Shown piece after piece: positions 49,744 through 58,135 of a DNA stretch of 64,000 nucleotides. The notes below the pieces were generated by a model, which was not told the origin of the DNA, did not search any database, and was given only the letters and a program-made list of their open reading frames with translations. The DNA comes from Streptomyces sp. 846.5. Lineage in GTDB: Bacteria; Actinomycetota; Actinomycetes; Streptomycetales; Streptomycetaceae. The stretch spans positions 1-64,000 of the forward strand of contig NZ_SOBN01000001.1 in NCBI RefSeq assembly GCF_004365705.1, given 5' to 3'. The stretch's first letter is position 1; each line of letters starts with the position of its first letter. A program made the translations under genes and the position numbers.

Positions 49744-50637
49744 ATGAACTCTGAACTGCTCAGCCGGCTGCGGCCGTTCCGTGACGAGGCACTGAAGCGC
49801 GGCTTGCCGTCGGAGGACGTTGAGCGGTGGATCGCCGCCGCCCGCCCGTCCGGGACGCTCGTCACGAGCGGGGACGGACCGGTCGTCGGCCGGTTCGGTG
49901 GCCCGCTGATGCTGCCCGCCGACGCCCCGGACCCCTGGTTCCCCCTGCTCGCCACCCTCGACTGCGCAGGCCTGCCCGAGGAGGTGACAGGCCTGCCGCT
50001 GCCGCCGGACGGGCGCCTGCTCCTCTTCGGCTTCCCCGAGATGACGGACTACAGCGCCAGCGCCGGTGAGGTCGTGTACATCCCGGCCGGGACAGCCGTC
50101 GAGGAACGGAAGACGAAGTACCCGTGCGTCTTCGGAGGGGAGGGGGACGGATACGACGACGGGACGCTCCGCATCTACGAGCAGTTCCCGCAGGACGAGC
50201 TGCGCCTGTCGGCCGACGTCTGCCTGCCGTACCACTTCGTGATCTCGGCCCTGGATCCTCCCTACGACGACATTCCGCTCCCCGGTCACCCCCGCGCCGA
50301 TGAGCTGGCCGAGGCGTGGCTGGAAACCTCCGGCGACATCATCGTGGACGGCCCGCTGCACATCGGCGGGTACGCCTCCCACGAATGCACCGAAGCGGAC
50401 CCTGTCGCAGACGCCGCGCAGGACGCTGTGCGGTCGCGACGGCTCCGGGCCGCGCAGTCGGGCGAGCCCGAAGGCGCCCTGGAACTGCCCGCCCCGGAGA
50501 ACTGGGTGCTGCTCGCCCAGTGGGACATCGGTCTCAACGGGCGGGAGGGATCCACCCTGCACTGGGTGATCCCGCGACAGGACCTGGCCGAGCGTCGCTT
50601 CGACCGCGCGCACGTCTCGTTCTTCTGGAACCCCTGA
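49744..50637 (+). CDS. DUF1963-family protein
   Basis: 297 residues from ATG 49744. Matches the YwqG/DUF1963 pattern: GRFGGPLMLPADAPDPWFPL, LPEEVTGLPLPPDGRLLLFG, ELRLSADVCLPYHFVISAL, HIGGYASHECTEADP (the HxxGG motif) and NWVLLAQWDIGLNGREG...LHWVIPRQDL near the end. Cytosolic. The biochemical role of the family is not established. It stands alone; no operon partners. Intact. Confidence 0.82.
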   Translation: MNSELLSRLRPFRDEALKRGLPSEDVERWIAAARPSGTLVTSGDGPVVGRFGGPLMLPADAPDPWFPLLATLDCAGLPEEVTGLPLPPDGRLLLFGFPEMTDYSASAGEVVYIPAGTAVEERKTKYPCVFGGEGDGYDDGTLRIYEQFPQDELRLSADVCLPYHFVISALDPPYDDIPLPGHPRADELAEAWLETSGDIIVDGPLHIGGYASHECTEADPVADAAQDAVRSRRLRAAQSGEPEGALELPAPENWVLLAQWDIGLNGREGSTLHWVIPRQDLAERRFDRAHVSFFWNP

Positions 50638-50649
50638 GCCAATATGGCG

Positions 50650-51031
50650 TTACCGCGCGGTCCCCAGGCGCTTCAGTAGATCCCCACGACCGCGGTCAGA
50701 GCCCGGCCGTCCAGACTCCGACTGGATGCTCGCTTGGCGGTCGCCACGACTGAGTAGGGTCGGGGACTGGCGCGGTGGCTGATGCTCCGTTTCCAGTCCC
50801 CGCCGCTGCTGTGCGGCTTCGCGGTGAACTACCCGACGCTGCTCACGTTCCGGGCGTATTTCCCGGCCCCGCACCTCGGTCGGGTCTCGGTGGACGGCGA
50901 CGTCCGCCACCGTCCGCCCGTGACATCCGTGCACCTTCCCGGTCGGCAACCCGCACAACGGACAGGGCACCGGCACGTCCCGGGTCTCCCGTGGCGAGAA
51001 CGCAACGTCACCACGACTACGGAACAGGGCC
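50650..51031 (-). pseudogene. ISL3-family remnant: N-terminal transposase piece and IS end
   Basis: The minus strand reads VPCPLCGLPTGKVHGCHGRT VADVAV, the C-x-x-C zinc region at the start of ISL3-type transposases, then decays. Outside it lies the IS end CACGACTACGGAACAGGGCC (51012-51031). The same end at 8241-8260 shows both remnants derive from one ISL3 subtype. The rest of 50638-51144 has no gene. Confidence 0.55.
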
Positions 51032-51144
51032 GTTCACCTTGACGCACCCTCTCCGAGCGCCTCCAGCTGCGGGCGTGGCAACCTGCGGAATCGCAGAGCT
51101 TCAGTCCGAAGTGCTCGCGGCGCGGCGCTCGGCACCGCCGGAGG

Positions 51145-52587
51145 TCACTTGTCGACGATCAATGCCACACTGTCGGCGGGGAGGTTGACCACCACGGTCC
51201 GTCCGCCGGTCACCTTCACCGACTTCGGCGACGGGCTGAAAGTCCCTCTCGCGTCGACTCCGGAACCGGCGACGGTGATCGCCGTCGATGCCGGCGACGG
51301 TGCCGTCAACAGGTACTCACGGGCGTTGCGAACCGCCGAGCGCAGCGTGACGGTTGCTTTGATCGGCGCCGCGCTCCTGTTGTTCACGAAGACGTTGTTT
51401 CCGATCCCCCATGCGGTGACGCCGGTGGCTCCGGTGGCCGCCGCCTTGTGGAACGTCCCGGTGCCGCCGAGTTCCCAGAGGAGTTCGCCGTAGTAGACGC
51501 CCTGGACGCCGGTCGGCGTCAGCCCGGAGTAGGCGATCGGTGAGTAGTTCAGCGGGAACTGCGTAGAGGTGCCGCCGTGGAAGTTGACGCCGGCGCCGCC
51601 GTGCGCGGCCACGCCCGCCATGAAGTCCAGTGACCACAGCGAGGCCGCTTCCACATTGCTGACCCCGGCGGTGCCGCCGTCGTAGTACGAGTTCGCCTCG
51701 GTCATCCGCCAGACCGGGGCTCCCCCGGCGGACGCGGCACCGGCCATCGCGCTCTCCGCGTTCGGGAGCCTGCCGGAATCGTTCGAGGCCAGCATTCCCG
51801 GGATCGTGCCCGTAGTGTTCTTACCGATGTAGAGGTGTGTCGACAGGATGGCGAGGCTGTTGTTCTTCTCGTGCGATGCGAACGACGCCGCCCAACTCGT
51901 GGAGTCGCCCCCACCGGGACCGTCGAACACCGCGCCCGGGACCTTCGCCTTGATCGCACTCACATAGGCGTTGTACGAGGCCTCGTAGCCGCTTTCGGTG
52001 GTGTAGAAGTTGGGCTCGTTCCCGATCTCGAACGCCAGCAGGCTGCTGCCCAGGGCCTTCGCCGCGAACTGTGCCTCGGAGGCCGCGTTGGCCGCCGTGT
52101 TGGTCTTGAGGTTGATGCCGTAGATCACCTTCCAGTGGGTCGCGTGCAGGAACCCGGCGAGCTTCGTCACGTCTGCAGGCGCGATCTCCTCCGCCGACCC
52201 GCCGGGACCCCCGGCGTTCCAGTTGACGATGTCGCCGAGGTTGCCGCCGACGCGCAGCACGCTGGAGCCCAGGAGCTGGAACAGCTGTACCAGGCTCGTG
52301 TCCTGAGTGTTGAACATACCCGCGCCGACCCGGTCCTTCTCGTAGCTGAACCCGGCGAAGCCGGTGTCGACCCGACCGACGCCGGCGGAGTCCACTGCGA
52401 CGTTCGCCGGGGTGCCGGCGGCGGCGTGGCCGGGCAGCGCCGTGGCCGCCGGGTCGGCCTGAGCGGGTGGAGTCACGGCACTGGCTGCGCGCGCGGGGAC
52501 GAGCAGCAGCGTTGTCGCGGTCGCCACCGTGAGGGTCAGCAAGGCGGGGCGCGGCCACTCACGGGAGGGGAACTGGGGCACAGGCAT
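51145..52587 (-). CDS. Secreted GH79-like beta-glucuronidase/heparanase-type glycosidase
   Basis: 480 residues from ATG 52587. The signal peptide (ALLTLTVATATTLLLVPARA) ends near ASA. The catalytic TIM barrel shows FSYEKDRVGAGMFN, SVLRVGGNLGDIVNW, the acid/base Glu in FEIGNEPNFYTTESGYEAS and a likely nucleophile Glu in RMTEANSYYDGG. A beta-sandwich end follows (ATVTLRSAVRNAREYLLTAP). This pattern fits clan GH-A family GH79, which removes uronic acids from plant arabinogalactan or glycosaminoglycans. Secreted, acting on polysaccharide outside the cell. An A+T-rich promoter-like stretch lies upstream. Intact. Confidence 0.85.
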   Translation of the reverse strand: MPVPQFPSREWPRPALLTLTVATATTLLLVPARAASAVTPPAQADPAATALPGHAAAGTPANVAVDSAGVGRVDTGFAGFSYEKDRVGAGMFNTQDTSLVQLFQLLGSSVLRVGGNLGDIVNWNAGGPGGSAEEIAPADVTKLAGFLHATHWKVIYGINLKTNTAANAASEAQFAAKALGSSLLAFEIGNEPNFYTTESGYEASYNAYVSAIKAKVPGAVFDGPGGGDSTSWAASFASHEKNNSLAILSTHLYIGKNTTGTIPGMLASNDSGRLPNAESAMAGAASAGGAPVWRMTEANSYYDGGTAGVSNVEAASLWSLDFMAGVAAHGGAGVNFHGGTSTQFPLNYSPIAYSGLTPTGVQGVYYGELLWELGGTGTFHKAAATGATGVTAWGIGNNVFVNNRSAAPIKATVTLRSAVRNAREYLLTAPSPASTAITVAGSGVDARGTFSPSPKSVKVTGGRTVVVNLPADSVALIVDK

Positions 52588-52964
52588 GAACACGCTCCGA
52601 TGTCGGTGGTGGGCACCGTCGGCAACTCCCCGAGCGGCGCAAGAGGGGTCCTTCGGCGCGGTCGTGGCCCGCATGTCGCATGGACTGCGGGGAGCACCTT
52701 TCCCTGAGTGTTCATGTATATAAATACTAGTCACATAGACGTCCGACTCACGGGGACTCTAGGGCTGCCCTCCTGTCCCGTCAACGCATGCGGCGAAACT
52801 CGGGCAAGGGAGGATGCGGGGGCCTGCGGTCGGGCGAAAGATCGGATCTATCTGCCGGGGCCGCGGGGGGATTGCGGAAATCCTGCGCTTGTTAAGGTCC
52901 TTGACAGATACTGGACCGCTATACATCCTATGACTCCTTCTCCCCCCCACTTCCGAGGAGGACC
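52588..52964. promoter_or_regulatory. Divergent promoter region of the glycosidase and a beta-helix gene
   Basis: About 377 nt without genes. An unusually A+T-rich patch at 52709-52736 (GTATATAAATACTAGTCACA) probably contains the promoter of the minus-strand glycosidase. TTGACA at 52901-52906 with TATACAT at 52920-52926 is a possible but short-spaced promoter for the plus-strand gene at 52965. Confidence 0.45.
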
Positions 52965-53404
52965 ATGAGCATCCGTCAGAAAACCGCCCGGTTACTGGCT
53001 GCCGCGGCACTGGCAGTGGCAGGACTCGCCGCAGATCCGCTGGCTGGCGCCGCCCAGGCCGGGCCCGCGCCCGTCGACTTCTACGTCTCCCCCATCGGTT
53101 CGGACACCGATGCGGGCACCGCCGCCACCGTGCCCTTCAGAACCCTCGCCAAGGCGCAGCCAGCCGTACGCGGCGTGGACCAGTCCGCCTCCGGCGCCGT
53201 CACGGTCAACCTGGCGGGCGCGACTACCGACTCACCAAGCCGCTGACTTTCACCGCCGCCGACTCCGGAACGTCAGCCACCATCACCTGGAAGGCCGAGC
53301 CGGGCGCTGCCCCCGTGATCAGCGGCGGCGACCGGATCACCGGCTGGAAACTCGCCGACGCCGCGAAGAACCACTGGTGCGTCCAGCTGACGGGCATGCC
53401 CTGA
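52965..53404 (+). pseudogene. Secreted beta-helix (pectate-lyase-like) protein, frameshifted and truncated
   Basis: ATG 52965 follows GAGGAGG. A signal peptide (TARLLAAAALAVAGLAADPL) leads to PVDFYVSPIGSDTDAGTAAT VPFRTLAKAQPAVR, the typical opening of right-handed parallel beta-helix proteins. At about 53217 the frame shifts: DYRLTKPLTFTAADSGTSAT, ITWKAEPGAAPVISGGDRIT and GWKLAD continue one frame over to a stop at 53404. The rest of the usually 500+ residue protein is missing, replaced by the DHFR-like gene's 3' flank. Together with the GH79 gene it hints at a lost plant-polysaccharide locus. Confidence 0.75.
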
Positions 53405-53448
53405 CCGAAGATCCGGCACCGTTGATCGGCGGCGCCGGATCCCCGCAC

Positions 53449-54033
53449 TCAGCCGCGTCCTGGGAGGAACTGGTAGGTCAGGGCGACGAGGCCGTCGCCG
53501 ATGGTCTTGACGTCGACCAGTCGCAGCGGCTTCTTGCCGGTGGTCTCGCCGAAGAACCGCTTTCCGGCGCCGAGCACCACCGGGAAGACGACGAGCCGGA
53601 CCTCGTCGACGAGGTCGTGCTCGATCAGCGTGTGCCCGAGCTGGTAGCTGGCGGGGATGACGATCTCGCCGTCCAACTCCTCCTTCAGCTTCGAGACCTC
53701 GGTCACGATGTCACCCTTGAGGATCGTCGTGTTGTTCCAGTCGGGCTCAGTGAGGGTCGACGACACGACGTACTTCGGCATGCTGTTCAACTTGTCCGCG
53801 AGCCGGCCGGTGCGGGGCCGCCAGCGCTCCCCGAAGTAGGTGTAGCTGTGGCGGCCCAGCAGCCACGCCTCAGCGCCGAGCGCGTCGTCGAGGGCGATTT
53901 CGCTCCATGCCTCGAGTCCCTCGCCGTACTCGAGGAACCAGCCGCCGACCCTGAAGCCCTCCTTGCCGTCCGGATCCTGGACCACCCCGTCGAGCGACAT
54001 GTTCTGCGGGCCGCTCATCACGATCTTTCCCAT
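53449..54033 (-). CDS. Dihydrofolate reductase-family (RibD C-terminal-like) protein
   Basis: 194 residues from ATG 54033. Signature: MGKIVMSGPQNMSLDGVVQD, EAWLLGRHSYTYFGERWRP, LNSMPKYVVSSTLTEPDWNN, ILKGDIVTEVSKLKEELDGE and DEVRLVVFPVVLGAGKRFFG. These are NADPH-binding fold motifs of the RibD C-terminal/DHFR-like group, a family common next to SigJ-type sigma factors in actinomycetes. Substrate unknown. It is divergent from the sigma-factor gene, 149 nt apart. Intact. Confidence 0.87.
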   Translation of the reverse strand: MGKIVMSGPQNMSLDGVVQDPDGKEGFRVGGWFLEYGEGLEAWSEIALDDALGAEAWLLGRHSYTYFGERWRPRTGRLADKLNSMPKYVVSSTLTEPDWNNTTILKGDIVTEVSKLKEELDGEIVIPASYQLGHTLIEHDLVDEVRLVVFPVVLGAGKRFFGETTGKKPLRLVDVKTIGDGLVALTYQFLPGRG

Positions 54034-54182
54034 TGCGGTTCCCTTCATCTGTGGCGGCGTTGTCAACCGCTGCTCATGAAGGCGCCGGAGAGTCGCGAAA
54101 CCGGGCGTCGACCGGCCGCCCAGTTCGGCCCCCGGCCGACGTCTGTACAGGATGAGACGAGATGTGGAGAGGGTGGCGCGTG

Positions 54183-55199
54183 GTGATGGCGGCGAATCTG
54201 ATCGAGAAGGCGCAGGCCGGGGACGACGAGGCGTTCCGGGAACTGACCGAGCCGTACCTTCGAGAGCTGCAGGTGCACTGCTATCGGATGCTCGGTTCCT
54301 TCCAGGACGCCGAGGACGCCCTCCAGGCCACGTTGCTGGCTGCCTGGCAAGGCCTGGGCGGCTACCAGGGACGTGCCTCCCTCCGGGTCTGGCTGTACCG
54401 GATCGCCACCAACCGGTGCCTCGACGCGCGCCGCGCCGCAGGTCGGCGCCTGGGCAAGGAGTGGGACGTGCCCGGGGTCGAGATGCCCGAACCGACCCGG
54501 CTCGGCGAGGTCGTCTGGCTGCAGCCGTTTCCTGACGCTCTGCTGGAGAACGCGATCGCGACGACGCCTGGTCCCGAAAGCCGGTACGAGCAGACCGAGG
54601 CCGTCTCCCTGGCCTTCGTCACCGCGGTGCAGCTCCTGCCGCCGCGCCAGCTCGCCGTCCTGATCCTGCGCGACGTCCTCGGTTTCCGGGCGAGCGAGGT
54701 GTCCGAGATGCTCGACGCGACGGTTGAGTCGGTCAACAGCGCCCTCAAACGGGCACGCGCGGCGCTCCACCGCCGACAGCCCCGGGACATCGCCGACCTC
54801 GCGCCGGCGCCGGCTGTCGCGTCGCGGGCCGAAGACGCGCTCGTGGCGAAGTTCGTCCGCGCTTGGGAGTCCGCCGATCTCGATGCCCTCGTCGCGCTGC
54901 TGACCGACGACGTCTTCATGGCGATGCCGCCGATGCCGTTCGAATACCAGGGCCGGGATGTCGTGGCCGGCTTCTGCGCCGCCCTCTTCGATGCGGGCCG
55001 CAGGTTCGAACTCGTTCCCACCCGGGCCAACGGCCAGCCGGCGTTCGGGGCTTACCTGCGCAACCCGACCGGTGTCAGTCACGGCGTCGGCCTCTACGTC
55101 CTCACGCTCTCAGGCGATCGGATCCGCACGATGACCCGCTTCGAGAACAGCGTGCTGCCATGGTTCGGGCTGCCACGCTCGCTCCCGAGCCGCTCCTAG
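54183..55199 (+). CDS. SigJ-type ECF sigma factor with SnoaL-like C-terminal domain
   Basis: 338 residues from GTG 54183 (GGAGAGGG 9 nt upstream); ATG 54186 is an alternative. Sigma region 2: EAFRELTEPYLRELQVHCYR, MLGSFQDAEDALQATLLAAW. Region 4: AVQLLPPRQLAVLILRDVLG, FRASEVSEMLDATVESVNSA LKRAR. A C-terminal SnoaL/NTF2-like domain follows (KFVRAWESADLDALVALLTD, DVFMAMPPMPFEYQGRD), the ECF41/SigJ plan, in which this domain regulates activity without a classic anti-sigma factor. Divergent from the DHFR-like gene, a possible target. Confidence 0.9.
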   Translation: MMAANLIEKAQAGDDEAFRELTEPYLRELQVHCYRMLGSFQDAEDALQATLLAAWQGLGGYQGRASLRVWLYRIATNRCLDARRAAGRRLGKEWDVPGVEMPEPTRLGEVVWLQPFPDALLENAIATTPGPESRYEQTEAVSLAFVTAVQLLPPRQLAVLILRDVLGFRASEVSEMLDATVESVNSALKRARAALHRRQPRDIADLAPAPAVASRAEDALVAKFVRAWESADLDALVALLTDDVFMAMPPMPFEYQGRDVVAGFCAALFDAGRRFELVPTRANGQPAFGAYLRNPTGVSHGVGLYVLTLSGDRIRTMTRFENSVLPWFGLPRSLPSRS

Positions 55200-55218
55200 G
55201 CCAGACCTAGGTCAAGGG

Positions 55219-55261
55219 GTGCAGCGCCCCGAACCACTGCCCTCGGTTCAGGGCGCTGCAC
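55219..55261. terminator. Bidirectional terminator hairpin
   Basis: GTGCAGCGCCC and GGGCGCTGCAC form a perfect 11-bp stem; inside it GAACC and GGTTC pair further. It lies between the convergent sigma-factor gene and the membrane protein, overlapping the latter's stop. Confidence 0.75.
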
Positions 55262-56276
55262 GCTCACAGGCCTCATTCACCGAGATCACCCGAGCGCCTG
55301 GGTGGGCGCTGCGTCTGTGCGCAAGGACGTGAGCGCGGCAACGCGTAGTGCCTCCGGTACGGTCGGCATCACCCGGCCGGGATGGGGCGTCGGGTGCGGA
55401 CAGGCGGTGCCCGAGCAGCCATGTGCCACTCAGGCCGCACAGGAAGAGGAGCAGTGCCAGGGCGAAGGCCACGGGGTAGCTGTCGGGGAGGGCCAGGGTC
55501 CAACCCAGGAAAGGGAGGATCGTCACCAGGCCGACGCACAGCGCCGCGGCCGTCAGCGCACCGCCCAGCCGCCGCCCGGCCGGCGACCCCCGGCGCACGA
55601 TCGAAAGACCCGTCAGAACGCAGAGGGTCAGCAGAACCATCACGGTCGCCTTCGCGTCGCCCGGTTCACCTTCGAGCCCGTCGGTCAGGTCGAGTCCGGC
55701 CATCCACAGGACGCCGAGAAGGACCCGCGCGGCCTCCCCCGCCGCTGCCACCCGGCGCGAGCGCCCCGTGCCCCGGCGGAGGCAGGCCGCGCTGATTCCG
55801 GTGACCAGGGCCAGCCCTGCCGCGCACAGTGCCAGCACATACTCCTTCCCGATGCCGCGCCCAAAGCCCGTCACCGGCACCGGGGCGCTGGTATCGGGCA
55901 GCTGCATGGCAAGTCCGGTGCGAGCCCACCGACCGTCCGCGGCTCGTACCACCAGTCCGTCGTTCTGATCCGCCACGATCACGACGTACCCGGCCGCGAC
56001 GGGGAGCACCACCAGCGAGGTCGAGTCGAGACGGAGCCTCGCCCCGGTGGTGCCCGTGGCGTATCCGCCGCTGCGGCGCAGGAACAGCTCGCGCCCGGCC
56101 GACAACTGCCAGGCCGTGGACCAATGACGTCCCGCGTCCCGCGTCTCCTGGACCAGGGCGCGCCCGGGAACCACCCGGTAGCAGTGCTCGGGCGCTGCCG
56201 GCACGCAGTCCTCGGTACGCAGTGTCAGCCCGGGCATCCTGGACAGGTCCGTCGGCCTCGGCAAGGCCTGCGAGAC
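55248..56276 (-). pseudogene. Membrane protein with periplasmic-type N-domain, 5' end removed by IS701
   Basis: The frame reads LPRPTDLSRMPGLTLRTEDC, HCYRVVPGRALVQETRDAGR HWSTAWQLS and RLRLDSTSLVVLPVAAGYVV, a BNR/sialidase-like beta domain. Five or more membrane helices then follow (VLALCAAGLALVTGISAACL, VLLTLCVLTGLSIV, LTAAALCVGLVTILPFLGWT, VAFALALLLFLCGLSGTWLL). The start and signal are missing because the IS701 element begins at about 56277. An internal ATG (56234) could give a shortened product. No second part is visible beyond the IS. Function unknown. Confidence 0.62.
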
Positions 56277-57788
56277 CCCTCGTGTTTCGCACTTTTTGGG
56301 CCGCCGAGAAGGTGGACTGGTGTGCGGTGATTCGCTCGATGGGGTGAGGAAGACCCCTGCTCGGCAAGGGTGGTGACGGACGCAAAGAAGCATCGGCGGT
56401 ATCTGCTTCACCCTGGTTGAGAGTGATCCGCCGATGCTTCCTGAGAAAACGATACCGCCGTCGTTGTCCGCTCTTCTGCTGGTTTGCCGGTCCTGCTTCA
56501 CCGCGCCGACGTTCCGCACGTTCTGCGCGCTGCTGACCGGGATGATCGCGCAGACCCGCCGCCGCACCGTGTGCGGGATGCTCCTGGGCGCCGGGCTGGA
56601 GCGTATCTGGCACCATACCCGGGCCCACCGCCTGTTCTCCACAGCACGCTGGTCGATCGACGAGGTCGGACTGGCCCTGGCCGGCCTGATCGTCGAGCGC
56701 CTCCTACCGGCAGGTGCGCCGCTGGTGGTGGCCGTGGACGACACCCTGTTCAAGCGCTCCGGGCGCAAGGTCTTCGGCGCCGCCTGGCAGCACGACGGCG
56801 CCGCCCAAGGGCCCCGACCGGCAGGGTTCGGCAACTGCTGGGTCGTGGCCGGGATCATCGTGACGCTGCCGTTCCTGTCCAGACCGGTGTGCCTACCGAT
56901 CCTGGCCCGACTGTGGCGCCCACGCCGCACCGGCAAGATCGCCCTGGCACGCGAGATGACCGAACTGCTCGCCACCCACTTCCCCGACCGCACCGTGCAC
57001 ATAGTCGGCGACGCCGCCTACGTCGGCGAACACCTGCGCGGCCTGAACCCGCAGATCACCTGGACCAGCCGCCTGAAGACCACCTCCGTGCTGCACGAAC
57101 TCCCACCCCCGCGCACGGGCAGGAAGGGACGTCCACGCACCCGCGGCCCACGCCTGGGCACCCCCGCCAATATCTCCCAACTCCTCGACTGGCGCCGGGT
57201 CAAGGTCCTGCGATACGGCCGCACCGACACCGTGTTCCTGGCCGACCGGATCTGCCTGTGGTACGGCTCCTTCCACAGCCAACCCGTGCGCGTCGTACTG
57301 GTCTGGGACGAGCGCTGCGGACCCGGCACCGGCCTGAACCGCGGCTACGGCCTCGCCCTGGTCACCACCGACCTCACCAGCACACCCGAACAAATCGTGG
57401 AACGCTACGCGGCCCGCTGGTCGATCGAGACCGCATTCCACGACGCACGCCAGACCCTCGGAGCCGGCGAGGCGCGCAACCGCACCCAGACCGCCGTGGA
57501 ACGCACCCTCCCCTTCGGCCTGTTCGCCTACACGGTCACGATCGCCTGGTACGCGCTGGCCGGCCACGAGCCCACCGACACCGACGAACACCGCCTAAGG
57601 GCCCGCTGGTACACCACCAAGGCCCAGCCCTCCTTCGAGGACATGACCGCCAAGCTCCGACGCGTCATCATCGCCCACAGATTTCGCAACCCACGCCCCC
57701 ACCAGGCAGAACCCGAAGAAATCCAGGCCGTCCTCACCGCCTGGGCAATCGCCGGAACATGACCACCAGGAACCGCGAAACACGAGAG
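56277..57788 (+). mobile_element. IS701-family element (about 1.5 kb)
   Basis: The ends share the inverted repeat CTCGTGTTTCGC (56279-56290) and GCGAAACACGAG (57775-57786). One transposase gene lies within. Flanks show no clear short direct repeat, and the gene on the left has no continuation on the right, so DNA next to the insertion was probably lost. Confidence 0.82.
56434..57762 (+). CDS. IS701-family DDE transposase
   Basis: 442 residues from ATG 56434. Features: VVAVDDTLFKRSGRKVFGAA with the first Asp, HIVGDAAYVGEHLRGLNPQI with the second Asp, and RYAARWSIETAFHDARQTLG with the Glu of the Y-x2-R-W-x-I-E signature of IS4/IS701-type transposases. No frameshift. The gene runs nearly end to end in the element. 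Probably functional. Confidence 0.92.
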   Translation: MLPEKTIPPSLSALLLVCRSCFTAPTFRTFCALLTGMIAQTRRRTVCGMLLGAGLERIWHHTRAHRLFSTARWSIDEVGLALAGLIVERLLPAGAPLVVAVDDTLFKRSGRKVFGAAWQHDGAAQGPRPAGFGNCWVVAGIIVTLPFLSRPVCLPILARLWRPRRTGKIALAREMTELLATHFPDRTVHIVGDAAYVGEHLRGLNPQITWTSRLKTTSVLHELPPPRTGRKGRPRTRGPRLGTPANISQLLDWRRVKVLRYGRTDTVFLADRICLWYGSFHSQPVRVVLVWDERCGPGTGLNRGYGLALVTTDLTSTPEQIVERYAARWSIETAFHDARQTLGAGEARNRTQTAVERTLPFGLFAYTVTIAWYALAGHEPTDTDEHRLRARWYTTKAQPSFEDMTAKLRRVIIAHRFRNPRPHQAEPEEIQAVLTAWAIAGT

Positions 57789-57870
57789 CATCCTGTGGGT
57801 GCCGATAACTCATCCGTGCAGCTCAGCAGACATACGGATGGACGCAGCAACCACGCAATCACCCGAAGAG

Positions 57871-57913
57871 CTGAATGCGTTCAGTTGATCTTCCGTTCAC
57901 TCTGAACGCGTTC
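57871..57913. promoter_or_regulatory. Pair of TGAAcGCGTTCA palindromes without an adjacent gene start
   Basis: CTGAATGCGTTCAG (57871-57884, one mismatch) and TGAACGCGTTCA (57902-57913, perfect) have centres 30 bp apart, about three helical turns. They look like tandem operators for a LacI- or GntR-type regulator. Both flanking genes end here rather than begin, so the operator seems orphaned, perhaps when IS701 displaced its gene. The rest of 57763-58135 holds no gene. Confidence 0.5.
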
Positions 57914-58135
57914 AATAACTGCCCACCTCCCCCTCGGCCAGAGAACCTTCGCTTCCCCACCTGCACGGATCGGCTATCGGCCCCCGCAGGCCCCCAGGAC
58001 GGCCAGCAGCCGCGGCAGTCTTCACGGCGCGAACATAGGATCATCTGGCAGGTGGGCCGCCTCGCCGCACCGGTGTCGACCTCGAAGTGCACACGTTCGG
58101 ACCCGGTCCCGCGGACAGGGGTGCGCCCGGGTGGA

